Shown here: piece by piece, positions 11,001 to 20,804 of the stretch
Position numbering within the stretch: the stretch's first letter is position 1
How the letters are laid out: every line of letters begins with the position of its first letter
Source of the DNA: Watersipora subatra
Taxonomy: Eukaryota > Bryozoa > Gymnolaemata > Cheilostomatida > Watersiporidae
Reading direction: 5' to 3'
DNA length: 64,000 bases
NCBI RefSeq assembly: GCF_963576615.1
Contig: NC_088714.1
Span: 31,776,643 to 31,840,642, forward strand
The notes under the pieces: generated by a model
Database searches by the model: none
Told to the model about the DNA's origin: nothing
Seen by the model: only the letters and a program-made list of their open reading frames with translations
Translations under genes and position numbers: made by a program

Positions 11001-12073
11001 TCTCATTACAGCATTGGATTGCTAGGCGCACAGTATTTGGTACACAAAAATTTGTTATTTGTTTCTGTGAAATTAGCATTCTTTAAATATACCACCAAAA
11101 CTAATTATGGCTTTTAATGCTAAAAGCTTTATAAGCTTTCAGCATTAAAAGCTCCACCAAACAGTTTATGAACTCGGTCACATAAGTTAAAAAAATGTTG
11201 TAACAATTTGCATCCCCTCATTAAACTTTTCAAAATTGAACCAGGAAATAAATCCCTCTCAATCTTTGAAAAATATCATAGATAAAACCAAAAGCTAAAT
11301 TTCTGTGATTTGTTGTTGTAAGTGTTTTGTAGTAGTGGAAAAAGCTAAAATTTTACAACACTCCATCGTAAGTATTAGGCAATATCATTATATACACCTA
11401 TATATTATTATATACACCTATTTGCTAGCTTTGTTAGCAATGTGTGTGTGCCTGAGTGTGTAATTTATGGGCAAAACAGAAAATAAGACACATACACACA
11501 TAAAGCAAAACGGATTGCCCGATAGTTCAAAACTAGAGCACCAAAGTTTATTCCACAAAGTTTGGTTCTTGACATAAACACCAAGTTTTATGCACATTGT
11601 TACAATTTCAGGTTTGCTTTTAGCTAGACTCACAACTTGCTCATAATGTCTGCTACGACACTGCTATAGGTTTTGGAAAGTTTTTTACAAAATTATAATA
11701 TGATTTCTAGCCATATCATAAATGTGCGCATTTTATCTCTGTGAGATTATGCTTGGAATTTATTGTCCATAATACATTCTTTGCAACTATAGTTTATTTG
11801 CGCTTTTAGAAAACAAAACAGAAACTTGTCAAGCTATAAGCGAACTTGGCAGCAATTACGATTGTCAAGTTGGCAGATAGTCAAAGACTTTGTGGGACTA
11901 CTGTATGTAGTGAACTTTAAAGTCCATATATACATAAGTGAGTGACATAGTAAATTTACTATAAGAGCTTATTTCTGTATATAAAAGATACAAACCAGTG
12001 ATTCTCGTTGCAGATTTTGCTGAAAGGATGTGGATTCCTAGAAAAGGTTCCAGTAATAATCGATGTACATTGA
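2928..12073 (+). CDS. Arrestin-domain-containing (alpha-arrestin-like) protein, 5' incomplete
   Basis: Four exons read in one frame. Exon 2928-2997 (AG before, GTTTGT after) encodes the [11 protein letters not shown] segment. Exon 5257-5419 encodes [18 protein letters not shown], the arrestin N-domain motif usually seen as LPSSFE...G.I.Y. The large exon 10308/10312-10671 encodes the arrestin C-domain, including [17 protein letters not shown] and a final [11 protein letters not shown]. Exon 12014-12073 encodes KVPVIIDVH and a TGA stop, where family members usually read PLVIGT. Joining exon 2 in phase needs the second of two tandem acceptors (AG at 10310-10311, exon from 10312); the first would give an immediate stop. 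Known alpha-arrestins are cytosolic adaptors linking membrane cargo to ubiquitin ligases; I infer a similar role. I see no PPxY motif in the visible part. About 200 or more residues are visible against 300-450 for typical members, so the start is missing. The 4.9-kb intron holds a Tigger element, a SINE and a minisatellite. What is seen: exons and motifs; what is inferred: the joined model. Confidence 0.82.
3771..3836. repeat. (TA)n microsatellite
   Basis: Uninterrupted TA repeat of about 66 bp on the left side of the Tigger element. A further (TA)n stretch of about 25 bp resumes at 4964. The simplest reading is one TA microsatellite split by a transposon whose target is TA. Confidence 0.95.
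4160..4284. mobile_element. 125-bp palindromic MITE with 8-bp target duplication (hAT-like)
   Basis: The element begins CACGGGCTAGCC and ends GGCTAGCCCGTG. Its arms pair over most of their length around the ttgttttgtatgtgcgtgg region. It is flanked by the direct repeat ATGAATAG (4152-4159 and 4285-4292). An 8-bp duplication is the hAT (or P) superfamily signature. It is nested in the 3837-4963 Tigger element and so is younger than it. Confidence 0.85.
4297..4328. repeat. Perfect 13-bp hairpin
   Basis: The arms ccgacgttgattc and gaatcaacgtcgg enclose a 6-nt loop immediately beside the 8-bp duplication of the nested element. It may be structure of the host Tigger element. Function unknown. Confidence 0.8.
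4562..4745. repeat. Diverged foldback repeat related to 12336-12740
   Basis: A left part (ttgatcgtgggtaaaac) and an inverted right part (acgatcaagttttgcc) resemble the arms of the longer palindrome near 12.4 kb. The distal region (aacatcacctcaaacaac) also matches that copy's aagtcacattacatcaaac. It sits inside the 3837-4963 element. Confidence 0.6.
5054..5179. repeat. Inverted repeat of about 126 bp (foldback/MITE-like)
   Basis: The core arms 5078-5106 and 5125-5153 (ctcttcaggtaaca...) pair with three mismatches around an 18-nt loop. Weaker pairing extends outward through tgttttgcaca / tgtgaaaaaca to about 5054 and 5179. No clear target duplication was found. It lies 78 bp before the second visible arrestin exon. 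Confidence 0.7.
5435..5825 (+). repeat. Probable tRNA-derived SINE in the arrestin intron
   Basis: It starts near gctgaatgcccggcgtagca and includes a promoter-like pair: tggtaagatatttgcctgg followed by gaggttccttgatcaaatcc. The tail is cggacaaacc-like. No second full copy is in the window, so the SINE call rests on the internal promoter-like arrangement and general appearance. Confidence 0.4.
6689..7695. mobile_element. Tigger-like MITE whose left end has expanded into a tandem array
   Basis: The left end TA|CAGACGCTACCC and right end GGGGAGCATCTG|TA are imperfect inverted termini with TA on both sides (6687-6688, 7696-7697). The subterminal right side is rich in acgaac/cgaatgg motifs. The left side runs straight into the TTACC-type array, suggesting the array grew from the terminal sequence. 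No transposase is present. Confidence 0.72.
6700..7175 (+). repeat. TTACC/TTACT-type array with 230-bp higher-order repeat
   Basis: Short units (ccctacttacctta, ccatacttacc) repeat for about 475 bp. The sentence acttactttatttcatcact occurs at 6901 and again at 7131, so about 230 bp has been duplicated as a block. Because stops are rare in the unit, a 176-codon open frame crosses it; this is a repeat artefact, not a gene. Confidence 0.92.
7927..8755. repeat. 39-bp minisatellite, about 21 units
   Basis: The unit gttcaaacaatagaaataca + gctcatggtagctccatat is 39 bp. At least three units (near 7986, 8187 and 8305) are 41 bp because of an extra TA (ggtatagctcc). One unit has ccataagttc for ccatatgttc at about 8470. 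Other units look almost identical, implying recent expansion or homogenisation. Since 39 is divisible by 3 and the unit lacks stops in one frame on each strand, long frames appear on both strands; the 41-bp units break them. Confidence 0.96.
8790..10300. other. Intron of arrestin-domain gene, no firm feature
   Basis: AT-rich intronic sequence. A minus-strand frame at about 9606-9760 has plausible AG and GT flanks (tctcaag before, GTAGTG after) but no family I recognise. I do not call it a gene. Confidence 0.5.
11110..11153. repeat. 44-bp near-perfect palindrome
   Basis: gcttttaatgctaaaagc is followed by its inverted counterpart ending gcattaaaagct. It lies in the intron between the last two arrestin exons. 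Function unknown. Confidence 0.8.
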
Positions 12074-12335
12074 AACTACTTGGTTTATCTTGTCAAGTGT
12101 TGAGGGTAAGAGATGTAAGCTAATATGAACTGCTTATACCAATAATGTTTAATATTTCTTTGTGTTAGATTCAAACAGTTATACATAATTATTATAATTT
12201 CCAAATGTCTGACAGCCAGTGATATTGAACATTGTAATGCTCAGGCATAAAGGCAGATTTCATGTCTAAGAACGAAAACCAGTTGACTGATTGTAGGCAT
12301 ACCTTGAGCATTAAAGATAAAATTACACAGTTTTT

Positions 12336-12740
12336 GTAGATTTTATCAGAAATTATTGCTATTTTTCTATCATTTGCGATTTTTTTATGTTTGAAATGAC
12401 TTGCCTGCCAAGATGTTTCAAGATTAAAATTGAGAAAACTTTATTGCGGTAAAAACGCTCAGACGAAAAATACGTGAGAAATGACATCCCTAGTTGTTAC
12501 CGTTGCTATAGTTGATATCGGCTATCGTGTTCAAATTGCAGTGTTACGCGTCTCCAATCTGTCAGTTTCTTTGCAACTATAGAGTTATAATCGCACTTTC
12601 ATTTCATCTGAGCGTTTCAACCATGATCAGGTTTCGTCGATTTTAATTTTGAAATCTCCTGGAAGTCACATTACATCAAACATCAGAAACAATCGCAAAA
12701 AATAGAAAATGTCGATGCTTTCTGATAAAATCTACTAAAA
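12336..12740. mobile_element. Foldback/MITE-like element with arms of about 130 bp
   Basis: Left arm 12336-12470 (gtagattttatcagaaa ... aaacgctcagac) is inverted at 12596-12735 (tctgagcgtttcaacc ... tttctgataaaatctac). Related but incomplete copies are inside the Tigger element at 4562-4745 and at 47405-47590. Arm identity is moderate, so the element is old. No open frame; no clear target duplication. Confidence 0.75.
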
Positions 12741-12744
12741 TTTG

Positions 12745-13180
12745 GCGCACGTTTTTCTTTAACTCTCCCCAAATCAGTAAGCTGTAAGTGGTATTCGTTC
12801 ATGAGTAAAAAACAAAGCGGTTCTGTGCTGCCTTAGCTTTTTATTGAAGGAACAGAGTTTTTTATGAAAGTGGCCAGCTGCTGGTTGTTCAAAGGCTTAG
12901 CCTTGTGGCCTTCATAAAACATTGTAGAAATATAGGCTCCTTGATTTGTAATACAAAACTAGCTAAGGTGTGCTACCTTCATGAAAATATTACTTAGCCC
13001 TTACAATTATGGAGTAGCACATGCAGATACAATCTCATTAATTCAAGTCAGAGGGAAACTTTTCAGCTGGCCTGATTCCCAGCATTGCATGTAACAACAA
13101 TGATTCTTTACCAAACTATGTCTTAATATAAATCTACAGAAATACCAAAGCTGTATACTTTTTAACACATGTCTAAGTTA
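12745..13180. other. Intergenic, nothing recognised
   Basis: Between the 12.3-kb foldback element and the pogo element I see only AT-rich sequence without repeats or splice-flanked frames. Confidence 0.5.
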
Positions 13181-13605
13181 AGAATAGGAGTAACCGGGGC
13201 ACCGCGGGCCCGAAATCACAAGAATTCATGCCAACGCGACAGTTTTCTAGATACAGCTCTCAAACTTTGCCATATCATACTTTGATTTGCGGGCTACACA
13301 ATGAATTTACTGAAAACACCGTCAAATGGTAACACAAGCCATGAGATACTTTCTCTGCACCCTCTACAAGTGGTCCACTGTACCCCGGTCCCGGGGTACC
13401 GTGGACCGCACCCTGGGGTACCGTGGACATACACATCAAACTACTGCCACGGAAACGCTTTAGACCATTTATTGAAATTATTTGGTAAAGCTTACAATAT
13501 GTATTATACAGAACCATATAAAAACATATATTTCTAAAAATTTCTCCAATGGAGTGTTCAACATCTAAAAAATAGTTCTGACAGTCTGGCGAAAAAAATT
13601 GCTTA

Positions 13606-14190
13606 TTAAAGCAGAGGGGCTAAGTCAATATCGAAGCAAAATTGCTGGCACGTTCTTTGGGTGCCACCAATAACAGAAGGGTTTGGAAGCAACATCACAA
13701 CGTCATAGATGTCAACTGATGCAATGTCTTCTTTCTCTGGGGGTATAAAGTTGGACCCGCGCTGTATGAAGAATGATACATCGATGGTGTCATCAGTGTT
13801 ACACACGTCAAGTATCACTGCCACGAAGTGCTTCACAGTTCTCCTTCCTCTAACTACTACTAGAACATGATTGGAGACTTTAAGGTCCCCAATAACTATA
13901 GGCCTTTCAGCTGAGGTGGGTAGGTCTTCAGGTTCGCTGGTTGGCTCCTCGCTATCCGACTGTGCAACTGCTAGCTCTGCCTCCTCTTCGCTGCTGGACT
14001 CTATAGATGCGGTAGCATGTATAAAAATAGCTGCTATTGCAAATAGATTTGTAGTACAATACAATTTTTTACTTCGTTGTGATCGGAGTGGGTTATTCAA
14101 CAATCAACAAAAACCTAACCTTGCGTTTACCAGGTTTTTTCTTTCGATTCTCCCTTTCTTCAGCCTCCTTTTCTAACTGAAGCTTAACAG
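13606..14190 (-). pseudogene. Pogo-like transposase C-terminal region
   Basis: The exon 13606-14000 (AG acceptor just upstream) encodes an acidic serine-rich linker, then IGDLKVSNHVLVVVRGRR, FVAVILDV, and PEKEDIASVDIYDVVMLLPN. This GD.VLV...(V).F.PE.EDI..VD..D(V/I)V..LP pattern is, from memory, the small C-terminal domain of many pogo/Tigger-like transposases in marine invertebrates. A possible preceding exon (14120-14190) encodes a basic, charged helix (KEAEERENRKKKPGKR) and ends at a GT. The catalytic core expected upstream is missing. Confidence 0.72.
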
Positions 14191-14199
14191 GTGTGTCTG

Positions 14200-14397
14200 T
14201 TAGCACGACTGTTGTCTTTTTGTGGCATTCATTTTCTGAATGCAAGCGTTCTCAATGCCATGATTTCTAGCAACCTCTGGACAACGCTTTAGAGTGGCTT
14301 GGAGAATCTTTAGGTGTCGCGACACTTTCCTAGCAGATATGCCATCTTCTATCACACTTTTGACTGCAGTTCGCATTAACGTCGCAGCAGTTCTAAG
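14200..14397 (-). pseudogene. Pogo-like transposase N-terminal HTH (psq-type) fragment
   Basis: The frame encodes MRTAVKSVIEDGISARKVSR followed by HLKILQATLKR. It matches the psq helix-turn-helix pattern (A...V..G.S...A...Y.I...TL.R) used by pogo transposases to bind their ends. It stops at 14200-14202, only about 10 bp from the next transposase piece, so the several-hundred-codon DDE region that should separate them has been deleted. Confidence 0.65.
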
Positions 14398-15064
14398 GGG
14401 AGCTTTTGAGATGGAGTTACGAACCCCATCTCAAAACTTCTTTTGAAACTCCACTTTTCATATTAAAATACTATTAAAGCTTAAAAATACTAACTCAAAA
14501 GCAACATTAGTTTTTCTGGGGCACCGTGGACCATGGTCCGCGGTGCCCCGAGCCAGGTGGTCCATGGTGCCCCGGTGCATGAAGCAAACGTTATTTATAA
14601 AAATTTTTAAAAACTTTTAACGGTGAAGACTTTAAATTACACCAAAGAACAAGGTTAGTTGTATTATGTGTTGCAATAACAACAAAAAATATGTATAAGT
14701 TTTTGGTCAAGTAACCTGAACATCAAATGTGTTTAAATTTACTTTTAGGTCTTAAAATCAATTATTTTCTTACCAGTAGCTGAATATGACATGCAGAGTT
14801 TTCAAAACAATATGGCTGAAAGATGACATCATATCCTGTTCAAAAATTAAGAGAAGACTATTCTAAAACTAATTTTTCTCAGTGAAAAGAGAGGTGGTCC
14901 GCCGTACCCCTGGGCCCACGGTGCCCCGGTTACCCCCTACTTAATTTTGAACAAAAGCGGACAACTCCTTGTTTCAAACAGTCTCATTGTACAGTTGTTC
15001 AGCAAGCTTATTTGAACCCAACTGCTAAAAATTGTTCAGCACAAAGTTTTCCATTAGCTTTTAG

Positions 15065-15300
15065 TACCCTGGCAGCCCGATGCCCAGTGAGAGATTATCA
15101 GGTGTAATAATTAACTGCACAATTATTCCAAAATGTAGTACAGGTGCTGGAGTAGGCTACCTACTCCAGTACTCCAGAGGCAGTCTACCAGGCTGAAAAC
15201 CCTGATTTCAAAACTCGTTGAAAGTTAACCTTTTTCCCGACATCAAAGCATGGCTTCGAACGAACAGACAAACACGGCTCTTAATATAGTAAAGATTGTT
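15065..15300 (+). repeat. Second SINE-like copy
   Basis: It matches the repeat at 1845-2055 in several ordered blocks (gtgagagattatcaggtg, gcacaattatt, gttgaaag, caaagcatggcttcgaac, tagtaaagatt). It carries a local extra segment (gctacctactccagtactcc). Confidence 0.6.
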
Positions 15301-15334
15301 ATATATGTTAACAGGTTTATTTATGTTAACAATT

Positions 15335-15373
15335 TTTAATAGAGAGCATGTCAACAACATGCTCTCTATTAAA
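15335..15373. repeat. Perfect 17-bp hairpin
   Basis: tttaatagagagcatgt, a 5-nt loop (caaca), then the exact inverse. A similar but independent perfect hairpin exists at 61681-61724. Function unknown. Confidence 0.85.
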
Positions 15374-15908
15374 CGATTTGACTAGAAACTATTTAATCAG
15401 TACAAAGATCTTACATATTGGCAAAGATCCTTTGTGCGATTAAGAAAGACTTAAAATCTATTTAAAACAACCACGCTTACATTCTACAGCCTTTCTGTGA
15501 AGAACTTCAAACACACCAGCTTCTTTATTCAGGCGATGCTATGATGCTGGAGACTTCTTAGCAACATTACCAAAGATGGTTTGACTGGAACATAGGCTTG
15601 GACCTGGTGCCAATATGCTGAATGGTTAAACGGACATGACAAACTTCATCAGAGTGCATGAGTGACAATAGCACAGCATGATCACATCCGAGCTTTGTTA
15701 CAGCATAAAAGTAGCTGGTTAACAGTGTGGCTGTAAGATATTTGATATTCGCTAAAAAAGCATAAAAACAGTAAAAATAAATTTGCTGTTTATTCTGGTT
15801 GCTCAACCACGGAAACACTCACAGCCTCTGAGCAAACCTAAAAGTTGTTTTTAAGAAGATACTGAGATTGAAAAAGGAAAGTAGTGACCTGTAATATTTT
15901 TAAAAGTG

Positions 15909-16060
15909 AGCCTCGGAAGTTCAGATTAATATACAACAGAACTAGAAGGGCTAGTTACCTCAGAAATTCAGATTAATATACAACAGAACTAGAAGGGCTA
16001 GTTACCTCAGAAATTCAGATTAATATACAACAGAACTAGAAGGGCTAGTTACAGAAAACT
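15909..16060. repeat. 47-bp tandem repeat, three units
   Basis: Copies start at 15922, 15969 and 16016 (cagattaatatacaacagaa + ctagaagggctagttacctc + agaaatt). The units are nearly identical, so the duplication is recent. Confidence 0.95.
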
Positions 16061-16768
16061 AGTAAGCAGTTGAGAAATTATTTCATTTTTAATTTATTAT
16101 GTTTGTGCTAATTAAATCAAAACTCTCAACCTTAATTATGTAGCCCTCCGTTTGTCTAAAATAGAATAGAACTACATGTACATGTGTTGAGAATTATTTG
16201 AGCTTTTTTGCTGACTGCTGCTCTTTGTTAAAAAATTGTTACTCAGATGTCCAGCTAGGGCAACCAATTGTTATACCATTAATTTTAAATAATAGTTTTT
16301 CAACGAACAATAGAAAATTAAACCAAACACATTTGGTTTGGTTATCATCTACGACTATCTTGTAGATCTGGTATGTAATGTGTGACATTACTATAAGATG
16401 GTTGGTGTAGGGCAATCCCCATCTCCACATTATTCAGCTAAAAACAGAGTGATGAGCCTAAATACATCCAGTTTGATTACAATCCATGGCTACAAAATGA
16501 AGAAGTTTTATAATGTAGCATTTTATTGTACATAATTATGACTTCTCATCAGTTGTTAGCAGAAATGCGTATGTTTTTAGTCAGGTAAGAGCAGCGCGTA
16601 AATACATATGGTTTGATCACAATCCATGGCTACAATATGAGGAATTGTATGCGATGCAGCATCTGAATACAGTATTAGTATTAATTGGAACCACATATGC
16701 ATGTCTTGCTATACAACAAAAACACACAACATCCTCAAACAAAAGAATATTTCAAAATGTCACAACAA
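16055..16768. other. Downstream flank of lysozyme gene
   Basis: AT-rich sequence with no supported gene. A short direct repeat (tttgattacaatccatggct / tttgatcacaatccatggct) occurs at about 16473 and 16611. Confidence 0.5.
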
Positions 16769-16776
16769 GAAATTTA

Positions 16777-18464
16777 TTAGCCAAAAAAATGTGTACAAAA
16801 GTGACACTTTTCACGCATAGTATCAACATAAGGTAATGTGGCATTCTTAGAGCAACCGTAAGGCCCGCCATTGTGCAACCTTCCGTAATCTTCACAGGTT
16901 AGGGAGCTTACATTCTTACCTAGTGCCCTGGCACACAGGTAGCCGTATCTGTCCATGTATCTTCTGATGCAGCGACGAGCACAGAAGTATGCTGCTACGC
17001 AGGTCTTCCAAGCTGATCCTGTATCTAGCAAAACATGTCAGTAACTTGTTAATGCTGTATTTTACCTAAATTTGTTTTTAATGGAGTTATCATGCATGGT
17101 TAGTCAAACTGATCACTGCTATAATAGGTAGTTGTTGTTACAGCTGTATGATAGTCTGTGTATTAAATATCTCCTGCAGTCATGCCTATTTGACTATTCC
17201 AAGATACTAGTACAATAAACCAATATAATCACTAAAATAAAGTTCTGTAGATTTTTGCAGATGACATGCGGCTATTTTTGAATGATTACATCATCTTCAA
17301 TTCTCCAAAACAATAATCTGTTCTTTGGAAGTGATAAATTGTGTGCCAAACTGATCAATATGTCATAATCACCAGAAATCCAAATTCGATGTGTTGAAGT
17401 AAACTGTCATATTCAAGGACTGATAACAAATAAAGATCTTTGTCCAGAGAGCATAAAAGCTAATTTTTTTCACAATACGACATGACATATTCTGCCGAAA
17501 AAGTGGCCCTGCTGTACATTATAACCATTTAGCCATGCCAACATTATTATTTAAAAAACTAGTACAACAACTCATGCTCTAGTTCAGTTCAGCCGTATGT
17601 TTGCCTGTCATCTTCAAAATCTCCCTCTCACACCATATATGGCATCACCCTGTTCACCCTCTCTAATCTCACCTTTCCACTTTGTACAAAAAAAGCTTCT
17701 TTCAATACACATAATTTTACTTAATGCTTCTTTATTTTTTGTTACATGGTATAATTTGCTTTGAACAGCATTGACCGCTGATAATAAAGTTAACATTTAT
17801 CTATCAACTGTTGCACAAGGCATTCTATCAGCTAACTCAATCTGGAAACAGCCACAAATTGCCAGCCATCTGTGTATACAAGTAAAGCGTGTTCCAGTTG
17901 ACAGCTCTGTTAACATTTTTTGATCAGCAAAGTTGCTTTTCCATCTACAGACTTGCTTTAAATACTTTTAAAAACCATCACTTGATGATTTAAGATTTCA
18001 ACTTGTGATTTCATCCACTCTCACCGAGACATTAAACCCAAATACTGCAATAACTCACAAAATGTTTTGCTCGCTATATCATAAAAGCCAAAAAGATTTT
18101 AGAAATAAACCAATGTAATGTGTAAAACATAATTCTTACTACAATCGATCCAATAATTGTGTTTGATCTGGTACAAGCCACAAGACAGCGATCCTCCATC
18201 CATTTGGCATCCTCTCCCACCACCTTCAATCTTTTAAATAAAAACAACGTTAAAAGGGGGACACACTTAATCTCTCTGCGGTAAGCTGATAACTAACATT
18301 CAAAATCTTCAGGTTGATAATTGAAAAGGTAAAGCATGGCAACAAATCATTTTGTTTATTAAATTTACCTTCCCAATACAATTGATGCAAGATGAATCGA
18401 TGCCACCGTTGATTCCGGTCATAAAAAGCAGTGTGAGAATGAACATGGAAATCTTCTTACACAT
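16777..18464 (-). CDS. Invertebrate-type (i-type) lysozyme, complete, three exons
   Basis: The coding exons 18369-18464, 18140-18230 and 16777-17024 total 435 nt (144 residues). All junctions are GT/AG and the phases agree. Exon 1 starts MCKKISMFILTLLFMTGING, a signal peptide, followed by the CINCIG start of the mature enzyme. Exon 2 gives KIEGGGRGC, then the QMDGGSLSCGLYQIK and YWIDC motifs. Exon 3 gives YMDRYG and TCEDYGRLHNGGPYGC. The Glu of IEGGG and the Asp of QMDGG align with the catalytic Glu and Asp described for Tapes i-type lysozyme, so muramidase activity is plausible. The many cysteines fit a secreted, disulfide-rich defence or digestive enzyme. An AATAAA overlaps the stop region (about 16769-16778). 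Confidence 0.95.
17585..17690 (+). repeat. Dispersed repeat inside lysozyme intron 2
   Basis: The block ctcacaccatatatggcatc ... caccctgttcaccctct ... caccttttccac is repeated at 19855-20030. Type unknown; no ends or target duplication could be set. Confidence 0.7.
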
Positions 18465-18469
18465 CCTGT

Positions 18470-19840
18470 TGGTTTTATTGCTGCAAGCTTACCTGACTGC
18501 ACGCACATTTGAATAGTCAAATAGATCATTTCACAGTAAACTTATCCGGTGAATTACCAAATTATTGTGAGCCAATCAAAATGCCATGCTGTAGTGGTCA
18601 CTCGCTTCTACGAGCTAATAGAGGTTCTGGAAAATTTCCTTTAGTAATAAGACATGCTTTGCATGACACATAGTTTCACATGTGCATAACCTTGCAAATA
18701 CCGGCAACAAATTATTTGTACAGACTGAATATGGATTATGGATGTTCACAGCATTAATGGATGAAGGATTTGTTGTGGTGAAAAAATTAAAAACAGCAGC
18801 GTCTGAAATGAAGATTTTGATCACGATTGATACATCTAATGAGCGAAGGAGCTGTGTGCTCTGTGACATGCCATCTATGACAGTAATATCGACAACGGTC
18901 TGTGACGACCAGGTAAATGACACAGGTGAAATGATTAGCTTGCTGCAGACTCGTTGTAAAAGAACAAGCTACTTATTATATTGTTTGATTAGACAGTGCA
19001 GTAACCTTCTGAACATCTTGCGATAATTTTGTTGCATCTAGAAGGAACAGAATTTAACTAGGTTATTGGATCATCAGAGTTTACAGTAAAATGCGCAATA
19101 CCGAAGCCTTAATTCTTCAGGAATTCAATAAATGGCAGCTGCTTCTCGATGACTGAAAGCTTATAGTAAATGTTTAACAGCTTAGCTAAAAAGTTGAAAA
19201 AATGCCTCAACAGAGGCTAGTCTTGTTACTAGAAATCTCTAGTCATATCAGTCACAATTGAACAAGTTGATGTTTCATTTAAGTGAGCATGCTGCAGCCA
19301 ATCAAAATGGATTAGTTAAGACCGATAGTATATGGTTGGGGGATACCCTAGCTAAAATAAACAAGTACCAAATCATTGATTATAAGTTTTTTTACGGACA
19401 AATAGAGAGGTTATAATATTAATATCCCCAGCTGAAAATATCATACAATACAAAGTGAAGTAAAGAATACATATCTATCATATATGTTTTAAATGTTGGC
19501 GGCTGTATAACATCGGTGAAAGAAACACACATTCTAGATTAAATCGTACACAAAGAATTTAATAGAGTTCTTACATGGGAATTAGCAAAGTAATAAGTAT
19601 ACATGTTGTAAATAGTAAGGCTTAGTATCTGGTATTAATGTAAGCCAAGTGATAGTTTAAATTATGATTCAGTCTTTCTAAGTTTTTTTTGGCAGTTTAA
19701 ATCTCCGTCTTTATCACCAAGCCAATGTTCAAACAAGTTATACACATGTATGTAACTCTTGTAGTACTCAATATTTAACAAATAAAACAACGTAAAACAC
19801 CGTTTTATCGTCTGTGCTGTATTGTCATACCCGAAGCACT
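18470..19840. other. Upstream flank of lysozyme gene
   Basis: This should contain the lysozyme promoter, but I cannot assign a TATA element with confidence. A 114-codon plus-strand frame (18685-19026) and an overlapping 102-codon minus-strand frame have no domain I recognise and no splice or Kozak support, so neither is called. Confidence 0.45.
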
Positions 19841-19854
19841 TTTCTTGATCCTCT

Positions 19855-20030
19855 TATCCCTCCCAACATCAACTATCGAGCCATATGTTTGTCTGTTGTC
19901 TTGTACATCTTCCTCTCACACCATATATGGCATCACCCTGTTTACCCTCTGCATCACCCTGTTTACCCTCTTTAATCCCACCTTTCCACTTTTCCACACA
20001 TCTTTCCTACTCTTTCCACAAATTCATCTT
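19855..20030 (+). repeat. Second copy of the 17.6-kb dispersed repeat
   Basis: It matches 17585-17690 and additionally has the 21-bp word gcatcaccctgtttaccctc duplicated in tandem (about 19930-19970). Confidence 0.7.
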
Positions 20031-20537
20031 CTGTAAAACAATGTTTGTTAAACTACCCAAAACCATTACAATATTACGGTCCTCTCTGAATGAGAATTGA
20101 GATGACAAAAATTCCTCCTAAACTAGTTGAATGTCCTAGGGGTGTATCAAAGGAAGAACAGCTACACTATAAGCACTAGATATTTGCGGACGAAAGAAGA
20201 TGCATGTTACGGTCAGCAGGTGACTCATGAATGATGCAAACTTCAGCAAAATAATGAACAAGCTCATCACGCTCAGGCTATCTACATTAAAAGCACAGTG
20301 ATTGTATAGTGCATACATTCAGCGCAGATTAATATACCTATTTCAAATCCAAACTTACCTACATTACGACAACCTATCAAAGACTATAATATAAACAAAG
20401 AGAATCAAACAGATGATTAATGTTCTTAAAACACATGGATGGTTTATCTTCAACTTTCACCATCTCTACAAGCTTTTGGATACTGCCCATCGTATTCTTA
20501 CTGGTCAAATATTTATTTATTCCACCAAACTATGCTC

Positions 20538-20802
20538 AATCTATCCTTCGTTTTTTCGTGACGTCATTTTATCGTTGTCGGCCATCTTTATAGACAGTTT
20601 TTTCGTTAGACACACAAAACTTGTGCAATGATAATTTGAAAACGACGTTTTTGTTTGCAATTTTTTATTATAGTATCAAAACAACAATTAAAAGTACTAA
20701 TAAATCCAAGAAAAACGATCGTTTTCTACAGATATGGCGGTTTTTACGTGAATGAGCGCATGTGCAAACGACTGATGACGTCAAAAAAACGATGGATAGA
20801 GA
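20538..20802. mobile_element. Candidate MITE of about 265 bp
   Basis: Inverted termini tctatccttcgttttttcgt (20540 on) and acgatggataga (ending 20800) each abut a gacgtca. The interior is also partly inverted (ggccatctttatagacag / tctacagatatggcgg). The target duplication is unclear. Confidence 0.6.
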
Positions 20803-20804
20803 AT

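Larger units (their letters stand above)
13187..14937 (-). mobile_element. Pogo-type transposon, internally deleted
   Basis: The 1,751-bp element begins GG(A)GTAACCGGGGCACCG at 13187 and ends with the inverted copy at 14937, flanked by TA (13185-13186, 14938-14939). Extra copies of a related word (ggtccacggtgccccgg, ggggtaccgtggac) occur subterminally at about 13370-13432, 14519-14575 and 14893-14920, looking like repeated transposase binding sites. Two transposase pieces remain on the minus strand, described separately; the DDE core is absent. Confidence 0.88.

Noticed and set aside
18615-19026. Overlapping 102- and 114-codon frames upstream of the lysozyme gene
   Set aside because: No recognisable domain, no splice or start support, and frames of this size are expected by chance in 64 kb.
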